5,134 bases of DNA from Oscillospiraceae bacterium. Its GTDB lineage: Bacteria > Bacillota > Clostridia > UBA1381. Shown one piece after another: positions 1 to 5,134 of the stretch. Within the stretch, counting starts at the first letter, position 1. The number at the start of each line of letters is the position of its first letter. The position numbers and the translations under genes were made by a program. The stretch lies in contig JAFLUR010000172.1 of the NCBI GenBank assembly GCA_022508725.1, positions 1 to 5,134 on the forward strand, written 5' to 3'. The notes beneath the pieces are model-generated. The model was not told the origin of the DNA, did no database searches, and saw nothing but the letters and a program-made list of their open reading frames with translations.

Positions 1-171
1 ATGATCCGGCAAAACACATATACCGGCGCTCCGAATCAACAATGGATATTGGAGTATGTGGGTTCGTGGGATATGTTCATAACAACGAATCAGGATGGAA
101 GCTATAGGTATTTTCATGATTTTTCTCCGCTTTTTACCGGTATGGATTGGTCGCTTACCGCAATTGCTCCG
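1..171 (+). other. C-terminal part of a ricin-B-type lectin-like domain (tentative)
   Basis: Residues 9-17 read GAPNQQWIL. This matches the Q-x-W core of ricin-B/CBM13 beta-trefoil repeats, which in clostridial proteins often appears as NQQW followed by a hydrophobic residue. It is followed by EYVGSWDMFITTNQDGSYRY-type beta-hairpin sequence and then MDWSLTAI at residues 48-55, which could be the tryptophan of a final trefoil repeat with its glutamine replaced. A full trefoil has three repeats of about 40 residues, so one or two would lie before the window. If right, this module binds sugars and the true start is well upstream. The call rests on one clear motif and could be a chance match. Confidence 0.45.
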
Positions 172-3100
172 GGCCCCGATAAAAATGCCGCATACGGATA
201 TTATACTCAGTGGGTCAATATGACCGGCGATGAAAACGGCGACGGATATATCGATGAAAAAGAGAAAAATAAGATACAAAACAAAAGCGCCTCAATACCG
301 GACGAGGTGTACGGAAACAAGATCTCAGGCGAGCTCGATCAGGATAATTTGATGCTGTATTACTATTTCCTGCCCAAAACCTCTGCCGGCGGCTCAATCA
401 AGACCGGAAAGGTCACCAGGGAATCGGAAAATTTCTATCAGCTTGCAAATCACATAGAATCGTCCAAAAAGCCTACTCCGGTGGTCGGCGCATATGTGGA
501 CGTCGCCGGATTTATCGGCATGACCGACGGCAACGGTAAATATTCGATTCAATGCAACGGTCTGCCTCCCGCAGGAAATGTAGCCACAACGATAACAGCG
601 GACGGTTCATCGGTGTATTATAAAATATCGAAGCTTCAGATGTTCACGGGTGCAACGCTTCCGGCGCTTTCAAAATTCGATGCGGTTTCGACAAGCGCTT
701 CTTACGCGAAAACAAACGGAACGATCTCCGACGAATTCATTGTCGTAAACGATGATACGCTCACGCTCACCGCCGTTGTTTCAAGCAACAAAGCGATAAT
801 TCCGGAAGACGCGAGATTTTTTATTTACGATAACAACGGCAACGAAATAAAGGCTCTTAACGGCGAGGACGGTTATACCGTAACGACGCAGACGCTCGGA
901 AACAAATTAACGGCGTCGCTGTCCTTCAATCCCTTGAAGGATATGAAGGCGGGATACGGAATATATGTGCAGTTTGCCGATCAGAACGGTGAATGGACAA
1001 ATGTTATCGACTTGGGTTACAGTTTCTTGACAAAGCTGAATCTCGCCGAGTTTGTGTTCCCGCTTATCGGAAGCTCGTCTTTGGAGGATACGATTACAAC
1101 GGGATTTGTCGCGGATATTATCGGAAATCCTCTCGCGGATATGAAGGTAGGCGATATAAAGGGCTTCAATGAAACCTTGTATCGGTATACGCCGTCCCGA
1201 ATAAACAAGGACGACAGTGAAAAGTATACATGGTCCAGGACCGATTATACTTACGGCTGGTCTGAAAAGTTTTACCGCAAAGAAAGCGGCTCAAGCAAGG
1301 AAAACGATGAGAAAAAATTATTGGAGTATCTGAAAAGCGTATACGATGGCAAGAGCAACGGAGCCCCGCCGCCCGCGGCAAGTAAATTTGCAACACAAAG
1401 CAGATTTTGGTGGGAAGTCACCCCGACCGTCGGATTTAAACTGACACTTTCGACAAGAAAGGACGATAAAAACAACACATATTCTCAGTATTTTGAGGAT
1501 CTTGTGTTCTATCTGAAGGTCGATTACAGCGTAACGGCAAGTCAGACGATACAGCTTCCGATCGGTCTGAGTATTTTGGTTCAGGGTGACCTGAAAGGAA
1601 ACGCAGCCGGAATATACCATATGTATGTTGATTATCAGGACAGCTATGAAACGGAGGACGCGGTAAAATATACCACGGAGGATTTCGGCATATTCAAGAA
1701 ATTCAATAATTCGGTAAGACGAGAGGGATATATATTCTTAGACCCGACGGTATCGATCAAGCTCGGTATCGGAGTCGGAATTATACATGTGACCGGAAAC
1801 GCGAATTTCATTTTTGATATGGATTTTAAGTTTACCGAAACCGGAACATACACATACGGCGATATTAAAATAGACCTCGGATGGGGAATACAGCTTATAG
1901 GATATGAGGTTTATTCAAAATCTCTTTATGATGTAACGTATAAGCTGTTTAATTCACCGGGACAAAACGGTCATATCGACTTTGACTACGAAAATGCGTC
2001 CCTTTCGGCTGCTGCCGAATATTTTGAAGCAGGCGGCGATGAAAAGCTGACGCTTGACAAGCCTGTATCGAGAGATTATCTCAAAAACAGAAGCGAGTGG
2101 ATGGGTGAGGACGCGGTTTTGATGTCGTCCGACGCATCGGAGGGTACGGTGGAATCGACGCTCAGAAACGGTATCACAGATACTCCTTATGTAAGAATGG
2201 CGGAGCTTGACAACGGCGAAATACTCGCGGTATTTATCGACGATGACGAAAGCAGAAGCAATGTCAACAAAAGAGCACTCTTTTACACGATATATAACGG
2301 CTCGGTATGGTCGCAGCCCTTGCTTGTCGATGACGACGGCACGCCCGACGATTATCCGGCGTTATGCGATTTGGGCGACGGAAGAATATTTATCGCATGG
2401 TCGTCCGCCGAAAAGGTTCTGCCCGACGACGCGACGGTCGAGGACGCTTTAAAGGCAATGAATATCAAAGCGGCATTCTTTGACAAACAGACAAAGCAGC
2501 TCGGGGAGACAATGAATATCACAAAAACCACCGATGAGGATTACACCGCCGACATTATGCCGGGAGCCGCATACGACGCGAAAACAGACCGACTTATTCT
2601 GTATTACACAAAAACCGAATACGACGGACTCGAAAATCTGATCGATATATCCGACGCATATTCGGTAAACGCTTATATGCTGTATGAGAACGGCAGATGG
2701 AGCGATGAAAACGATTATACCGACGAGGAATTGGACGGCATGGAAAATCCCGAAGAGTACAAGAAAAACTGGTACGGACAGCGTTTCATCGATTTGCGTG
2801 TCAACAGCTTGTCAAACGGTATGCCGAGGGTCGTGGATTCGGCTGCGATAGGTTATAACGGACTCGGACTGTTCGCATGGACAGCCGATTGGGACGGAAG
2901 CCTTGAAACGAACGACGACAGAGATGTGTTTATGCAGATATACAATTTCGAGGAAAACAGCTTTACGCATATTATACGCGTGACCCCTGAGACCTCCGTA
3001 TACACAACGCCGAAATTTGAGCGTTCGGATAACCATACATATTTGTTCTATGGTGCGAATGCGCCCGCCGGTTCCGACGAAAGCGCTCACGGTGAAATAA

Positions 3101-5134
3101 AATATCTTAATGTAAGCGAACTCATAAAGAATGACAGATTTGAGAAGATTTCGGACGGATATAACAGCTATTACATTTTCCGATATACGCATGAAGCTCA
3201 TACCGTCGAGGATTACGACGGCGGCGTCATGGAAATCCCGGAGGAAACCGTTACCGTAACAGCCGATACCGCGACCGTATGCGATAATGTTACGGATTAT
3301 GATGTAAAGGTAAGCGATGACGGGCAAATGTATCTGTTTTGGACGGATACGGTAAATGATGCAAGGCAGATAGCGGTATCCGTTTACAACGGCAGCGATT
3401 CCGAGGATGAAAGCGGCGAAAACCGTGAGGACGCAGACACATCCGAGAGCTTTTGGAGCGAACCCGTTGTTCTGACAAACGCGGAAGCCGACGAATATTA
3501 TTCGGGTATCGGCGCAGCCGTGGTTGACGGAACAATATTTGCGGTAAGCGCAAAGGGAAATTATAACGATAAGAGCAAGTCGTCGCTTGTTTGGCAGAAG
3601 CATATACCGTTTGAAAGAGTGAAAACAACGGGCATTCGTTTTGCCGAAGAATATCCGCTGCCGTCATCATCGACGGACTTGATGGCGACCGTTAAAAACG
3701 AGGGATTGGCAACGCGATATGTGTCCGAAAATCCCGTAACCGTTACATTTACGATAAACGGAGAACCGGTGGGGACTGCGGACGTTATATCGCCTATACC
3801 CGGCGGAGCTTCGGTTGACGTTATATGCAGCGCGGAAATGCTCGAGGATATTTCAAATGCGGAGATAGGCGCATATATCGAAAAGACGGACGCGGTAAGC
3901 ACAAAAATCGAGACAAAGGGCAATATCGTGCTTGAAAACAGCAGTATCAGACGTTACAAAGACCATAATAACGAGGATATGGTTAAATACAGCGCAACAG
4001 TCAAAAATACCGGAAACGCAGTTGTAAACGACATTGTATTTACGGCAGTAACAGGCGAGACCGAGGTCGGAGTCCTGACGCTTGAATCATCGGCGATAAA
4101 TTCCGAACAAAATACAGAGATTATTCTTGATATACCGGATTCGGCGTATGTGATCGGCGAGAACGGAACAGGCGTCGCCGAAATAATTGTCGAAGCCGTT
4201 TCCGGAGATGAGACGGTCGCATATTATAACGGTACGGCGGAAAAGGTATTCAGCGTCGAAGCCGTTGAGCTTCTCGGCAAGGTGACGGAAATCTCATTTG
4301 AGAACGACGGAAAGTATACGATGAAGTCCGGAGATAAGAAAGATATTCAACCCGCTGTTAAGGGTGACGATACCGACGGTTTGAAAGTACAGTGGCTCCA
4401 AAGCTCGGACGGCAGTGTGGCGTATATAAATTACGATAATATGATAGTCGCAGAAAATAAAGGCAGGACAACGCTTACGGGTATTCTCGTTCCGAGTGAA
4501 GAAAAAATCGAATTTGATGCAAGCGGCAATGCAAGGGAGGCTGATTGGAAAGCCTTGATCCCGGAGGATAAATTGATAACGGTTACGGCTGAAATCGATG
4601 TGTCGGAAACCAAACGTTCCGGAGGCAACACCTCCGGCGGCGGTTCCGCGGCGGCAAATTCAACGGGAACGCCTGCTCCCACAAAAACGCCCGTTCCGAC
4701 GGAAACACCGGAGCCGACCGAAACACCGGGGCCGCAGACAACACCCGAACCGCAGAAAGACACAACACCGTTGCCGAACGATTTACAATTCGACGATACG
4801 GCAAATCACTGGGCAAAGGATTATATAGAAAAGCTTGCGTCATACGGCTTTGTAAACGGTGTATCCGACAGAGTATTCGAGCCGGACGGCAATATAACAA
4901 GAGCGCAGTTTGTTCAAATGCTTATGAATACGGGGCTTGTCGAAGCGGGAGAAAGCAATATTTCGGACTTTGCCGACGTTTCGCCGGATGCGTGGTATTA
5001 CGATGCCGTATCATGGGCGGTATCATGCGGTGTCGCACAGGGCATGAGCGATGAGATATTCGAGCCGGAAAGCCTGATAACACGAGAACAAACAGCTGCA
5101 ATGACGAGCAGATTCATTAAATTGACAAATATCG
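1..5134 (+). CDS. Giant multidomain SLH-anchored surface protein, partial at both ends
   Basis: Frame 1 is open across the whole window: 1711 codons and one extra base, no stop. Domains in order are a lectin-like fragment, EF-hand loop, carboxypeptidase-regulatory-like domain, Ig-like domain, unassigned beta-rich region, predicted beta-propeller, two CARDB-like domains, BIG2-like domain, Pro/Thr linker and two SLH domains. SLH domains of this family bind secondary cell-wall polymer, so the protein is probably exported and wall-attached by its C-terminus. Only five cysteines occur (residues 185, 789, 1093, 1276, 1676), none close together, as is common in exported Gram-positive proteins. No transmembrane helix, sortase signal or catalytic motif is visible. 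The ATG at base 1 is a doubtful start: MIRQNTYTG is not a signal peptide, no upstream ribosome site can be seen, and the next residues resemble mid-domain sequence. A third SLH repeat may follow the window. The reading frame and surface location are well supported; the specific role, perhaps adhesion or glycan binding, is inferred. Confidence 0.95.
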   Translation, partial: MIRQNTYTGAPNQQWILEYVGSWDMFITTNQDGSYRYFHDFSPLFTGMDWSLTAIAPGPDKNAAYGYYTQWVNMTGDENGDGYIDEKEKNKIQNKSASIPDEVYGNKISGELDQDNLMLYYYFLPKTSAGGSIKTGKVTRESENFYQLANHIESSKKPTPVVGAYVDVAGFIGMTDGNGKYSIQCNGLPPAGNVATTITADGSSVYYKISKLQMFTGATLPALSKFDAVSTSASYAKTNGTISDEFIVVNDDTLTLTAVVSSNKAIIPEDARFFIYDNNGNEIKALNGEDGYTVTTQTLGNKLTASLSFNPLKDMKAGYGIYVQFADQNGEWTNVIDLGYSFLTKLNLAEFVFPLIGSSSLEDTITTGFVADIIGNPLADMKVGDIKGFNETLYRYTPSRINKDDSEKYTWSRTDYTYGWSEKFYRKESGSSKENDEKKLLEYLKSVYDGKSNGAPPPAASKFATQSRFWWEVTPTVGFKLTLSTRKDDKNNTYSQYFEDLVFYLKVDYSVTASQTIQLPIGLSILVQGDLKGNAAGIYHMYVDYQDSYETEDAVKYTTEDFGIFKKFNNSVRREGYIFLDPTVSIKLGIGVGIIHVTGNANFIFDMDFKFTETGTYTYGDIKIDLGWGIQLIGYEVYSKSLYDVTYKLFNSPGQNGHIDFDYENASLSAAAEYFEAGGDEKLTLDKPVSRDYLKNRSEWMGEDAVLMSSDASEGTVESTLRNGITDTPYVRMAELDNGEILAVFIDDDESRSNVNKRALFYTIYNGSVWSQPLLVDDDGTPDDYPALCDLGDGRIFIAWSSAEKVLPDDATVEDALKAMNIKAAFFDKQTKQLGETMNITKTTDEDYTADIMPGAAYDAKTDRLILYYTKTEYDGLENLIDISDAYSVNAYMLYENGRWSDENDYTDEELDGMENPEEYKKNWYGQRFIDLRVNSLSNGMPRVVDSAAIGYNGLGLFAWTADWDGSLETNDDRDVFMQIYNFEENSFTHIIRVTPETSVYTTPKFERSDNHTYLFYGANAPAGSDESAHGEIKYLNVSELIKNDRFEKISDGYNSYYIFRYTHEAHTVEDYDGGVMEIPEETVTVTADTATVCDNVTDYDVKVSDDGQMYLFWTDTVNDARQIAVSVYNGSDSEDESGENREDADTSESFWSEPVVLTNAEADEYYSGIGAAVVDGTIFAVSAKGNYNDKSKSSLVWQKHIPFERVKTTGIRFAEEYPLPSSSTDLMATVKNEGLATRYVSENPVTVTFTINGEPVGTADVISPIPGGASVDVICSAEMLEDISNAEIGAYIEKTDAVSTKIETKGNIVLENSSIRRYKDHNNEDMVKYSATVKNTGNAVVNDIVFTAVTGETEVGVLTLESSAINSEQNTEIILDIPDSAYVIGENGTGVAEIIVEAVSGDETVAYYNGTAEKVFSVEAVELLGKVTEISFENDGKYTMKSGDKKDIQPAVKGDDTDGLKVQWLQSSDGSVAYINYDNMIVAENKGRTTLTGILVPSEEKIEFDASGNAREADWKALIPEDKLITVTAEIDVSETKRSGGNTSGGGSAAANSTGTPAPTKTPVPTETPEPTETPGPQTTPEPQKDTTPLPNDLQFDDTANHWAKDYIEKLASYGFVNGVSDRVFEPDGNITRAQFVQMLMNTGLVEAGESNISDFADVSPDAWYYDAVSWAVSCGVAQGMSDEIFEPESLITREQTAAMTSRFIKLTNI
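229..264 (+). other. EF-hand calcium-binding loop
   Basis: Residues 77-88 read DENGDGYIDEKE. This fits the canonical 12-residue EF-hand loop at every key position: Asp1, Asn3, Asp5, Gly6, Ile8, Asp9 and Glu12. The following KNKIQNKS is consistent with the start of an exiting helix. Established EF-hand knowledge predicts Ca2+ binding, here probably stabilising the junction between the lectin-like fragment and the first Ig-like module. Only one loop is present. The second loop about 20 residues on that a dockerin would need is absent. Confidence 0.85.
478..624 (+). other. Carboxypeptidase-regulatory-like (transthyretin-like) beta domain
   Basis: Residues 160-208 run from PVVGAYVDVAGFIGMTDGNG to a Tyr-Tyr-Lys strand end. 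The pattern of a strand with V.GA.V.V, then a T-D-x-N-G-x-Y hairpin (residues 175-181), then a strand ending in an exposed VYYK is typical of the CarboxypepD_reg / peptidase-associated beta-sandwich. Such domains are structural spacers in large secreted Firmicute and Bacteroidota proteins and have no catalytic role of their own. The domain is slightly short, and its boundaries are estimated by eye. Confidence 0.6.
718..1023 (+). other. Ig-like beta-sandwich domain
   Basis: Residues about 240-341 contain alternating hydrophobic strands: DEFIVVN, TLTLTAVVS, ARFFIYDNNGN, GYTVTTQTLG, KLTASLSFNPL and AGYGIYVQFADQNG. Polar turns of the Asn-Gly or Asp-Gly type separate them. The order and lengths fit a seven-stranded Ig/fibronectin-like sandwich, with TLTLTAVV as an early core strand and GYGIYVQF as a late one. 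I cannot name the exact family. It directly follows the carboxypeptidase-regulatory-like domain and probably acts as a rigid spacer. Confidence 0.5.
1033..2100 (+). other. Unassigned beta-rich region, possibly an undescribed domain
   Basis: Residues about 345-700 match no family I recognise. The first part (345-420) ends in a Tyr/Trp-rich, charged stretch. A short helix-like segment (431-448, KENDEKKLLEYLKSVYDG) and a GAPPPAA hinge (454-460) follow. Residues 466-662 then form long amphipathic strands: RFWWEVTPTVGFKLTLSTR, DLVFYLKVDYSV, QLPIGLSILVQG, SIKLGIGVGIIHVTG, NFIFDMDFKFTETG and IKIDLGWGIQLIGYEVYS. The alternating pattern recalls a large continuous sheet or barrel-like fold, but a Gram-positive cell has no outer membrane, so an extracellular beta-structure is more likely. 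The region ends near SRDYLKNRSEW (690-700), just before the propeller. From memory, similar Gly/Ile/Val-alternating blocks occur in other very large clostridial surface proteins; no function can be assigned here. Confidence 0.5.
2164..3615 (+). other. Predicted seven-bladed beta-propeller
   Basis: Residues about 722-1205 contain seven similar inner-strand motifs, each a turn followed by a run of aliphatic and aromatic residues: GEILAVF (739), GRIFIAW (794), DRLILYY (863), NGLGLFAW (953), HTYLFYG (1012), GQMYLFW (1108) and GTIFAV (1177). Spacings are 55-96 residues, as in a propeller with variable loop insertions. A second recurring motif, NGxxWSxPxxLV-like, occurs at NGSVWSQPLLV (766-776), ENGRWS (896-901) and FWSEPVVLT (1151-1159), resembling the outer strand and turn of sialidase/BNR-type propellers. 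No canonical Asp-box (S-x-D-x-G-x-T-W) and no sialidase arginine triad could be found, so a binding role is more likely than catalysis. Acidic loops at 777-784, 902-919 and 1133-1149 may bind calcium. Seven blades is an inference from motif counting. Confidence 0.6.
3631..3912 (+). other. CARDB-like domain, copy 1
   Basis: Residues about 1211-1304 carry the motif ATVKNEGLAT (1229-1238), the NxG signature strand of CARDB-type cell-adhesion domains. It is followed by VTVTFTINGEPVGTADV and a late strand EIGAYIEK before the next domain. CARDB modules are Ig-like extracellular spacers or adhesion elements in bacterial surface proteins. The copy just downstream has the same signature. A related NEW3-like Ig family is an alternative name. 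Confidence 0.6.
3922..4266 (+). other. CARDB-like domain, copy 2
   Basis: Residues about 1308-1422 repeat the signature as ATVKNTGNAV (1332-1341), 103 residues after copy 1. Strands NDIVFTAVTG, VGVLTLESS, TEIILDIPD and VAEIIVEAVSG follow. NTGN is the more typical form of the CARDB signature. The two copies differ strongly outside it, so this is an old protein-level duplication and not a recent DNA repeat. It probably extends the stalk between the propeller and the wall. Confidence 0.6.
4279..4608 (+). other. BIG2-like bacterial Ig domain with an insertion
   Basis: Residues about 1427-1536 follow the BIG2 pattern. A first strand VTEISFEN leads to a K-S-G-D-x-x-x-I-x-P-A-V turn and strand (1442-1453), then VQWLQSSDGSVAYI (1463-1476, the W.SSD..VA.I core of the family), an aligned M-I-V-A-E-N-K-G-R-T-T-L-T strand pair (1481-1493), and a last strand LITVTAEIDV (1525-1534). 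Residues about 1499-1524 look like an extra loop or short helix not usual in BIG2. Family members serve as stalk modules in adhesins such as intimin and in many Gram-positive surface proteins. This one sits immediately before the flexible linker. Confidence 0.6.
4619..4637 (+). repeat. Perfect 7-bp inverted repeat inside the linker
   Basis: CCGGAGG, a five-base loop CAACA, then CCTCCGG form a perfect inverted repeat with six of seven G:C pairs. It lies in the coding sequence at the start of the Gly/Ser linker and is not followed by a T-run, so it is not a terminator. It may simply reflect neighbouring Ser and Gly codons. Confidence 0.5.
4696..4731 (+). repeat. 18-bp tandem repeat encoding PTETP[E/G]
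   Basis: Two adjacent 18-base units, each encoding Pro-Thr-Glu-Thr-Pro plus Glu or Gly, match at 16 of 18 positions. The near-identity at DNA level suggests local slippage or duplication in the linker, a common source of length variation in Pro/Thr linkers. Confidence 0.8.
4789..4932 (+). other. SLH domain 1
   Basis: Residues 1597-1644 read FDDT..HWAKDYIEKLASYG, then a V-x-G-V-S-D-x-x-F-E-P-D-G segment and ITRAQFVQMLMN. This is a complete S-layer homology repeat: the F.D....HWA..YI opening, the G.V.G turn, F.P...ITRA and a final helix. The usual TRAE motif is TRAQ here (1633-1636), a common variant. SLH domains bind pyruvylated secondary cell-wall polymers in Gram-positive bacteria, usually as a group of three. 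Confidence 0.95.
4969..5121 (+). other. SLH domain 2
   Basis: Residues 1657-1707 read FADVSPDAWYYDAVSWAVSC, then G-V-A-Q-G-M-S-D-E-I-F-E-P and LITREQTAAMTSRFIKL. It is a complete SLH repeat whose core motif is TREQ (1694-1697). It begins 12 residues after the first repeat ends. The window stops four residues past the repeat, where a third SLH domain would be expected. Confidence 0.95.

Larger units (their letters stand above)
4609..4785 (+). other. Gly/Ser then Pro/Thr/Glu-rich linker
   Basis: Residues about 1537-1595 begin with a Gly/Ser/Ala part (1541-1556) and continue with a Pro/Thr/Glu part containing TPAPTKTPVPTETPEP and PTETPGPQTTPEP. Such low-complexity linkers are unfolded, often glycosylated, and commonly span the wall between an exposed domain and SLH domains in clostridial proteins. 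This placement fits that role. Confidence 0.85.

Noticed and set aside
229..400. Dockerin (cellulosome) domain
   Set aside because: The EF-hand loop resembles half a dockerin, but no second DxNxDG loop follows within about 30 residues.
2812..3603. A 263-codon open frame on the minus strand
   Set aside because: It lies wholly opposite the propeller-coding frame. Its translation is rich in Cys, Arg and Ile without domain structure, and the + frame shows clear motifs throughout. It is a codon-use shadow.
2164..3615. Sialidase enzyme
   Set aside because: The propeller-like pattern is present, but I could find no Asp-boxes and no recognisable catalytic arginine, tyrosine or glutamate set.
3290..3923. 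Two more minus-strand open frames (126 and 120 codons)
   Set aside because: They overlap each other and the real + gene, and their translations show no recognisable domain. They are shadow frames.
4561..4575. Internal Shine-Dalgarno-like GGAGG suggesting a second start
   Set aside because: It encodes Pro-Glu-Asp within a continuous strand of the BIG2-like domain, and only a TTG follows at a suitable distance. It is probably chance.
4431..4900. Minus-strand and second + frame ORFs over the linker
   Set aside because: Their low-complexity translations (repeated Gly-Val-Ser or Arg/Pro) are out-of-frame readings of the Pro/Thr linker. The SLH domains immediately downstream fix + frame 1 as real.
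1..5134. CRISPR array, mobile element, tRNA or riboswitch
   Set aside because: The window is coding from end to end. I saw no regularly spaced direct repeats, terminal inverted repeats, transposase motifs or structured RNA signatures.

Overview
The whole window lies inside one gene. Frame 1 of the + strand reads from base 1 to base 5134 without a stop codon, giving at least 1711 residues of a very large, exported, multidomain cell-surface protein. Both ends are missing. The ATG at base 1 is probably not the true start, because no signal peptide follows it and the first residues already look like the inside of a lectin-like domain. The 3' edge falls just after a second SLH domain. No other gene, RNA gene, promoter, terminator, mobile element or CRISPR array is supported on either strand.

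Layout in residues: 1-57, end of a possible ricin-B-type (beta-trefoil) lectin module; 77-88, a textbook EF-hand calcium loop; about 160-208, a carboxypeptidase-regulatory-like beta-sandwich; about 240-341, an Ig-like beta domain; about 345-700, a long beta-rich region I cannot assign; about 722-1205, a predicted seven-bladed beta-propeller; about 1211-1304 and 1308-1422, two CARDB-like adhesion domains; about 1427-1536, a BIG2-like Ig domain; about 1537-1595, a Gly/Ser then Pro/Thr/Glu linker; 1597-1644 and 1657-1707, two SLH domains.

SLH domains normally bind pyruvylated secondary cell-wall polymer in Gram-positive bacteria. The parts therefore fit a protein anchored at its C-terminus, with the linker crossing the wall and stacked beta domains presenting the propeller and N-terminal lectin-like module outward. 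No catalytic domain is recognisable, so carbohydrate or protein binding is more likely than enzymatic activity. This is an inference from architecture.

The SLH domains, the Pro-Thr linker, frequent ATA (Ile) and AGA (Arg) codons alongside many GAC/GGC/GCG codons, and a GC content of roughly 45-50% (judged from a few lines) suggest a Clostridia-type Firmicute, perhaps an uncultured gut or rumen lineage. The species cannot be named from this window. The best candidate for something undescribed is the unassigned beta-rich region at about bases 1033-2100. I see no evidence of a new multi-gene system.
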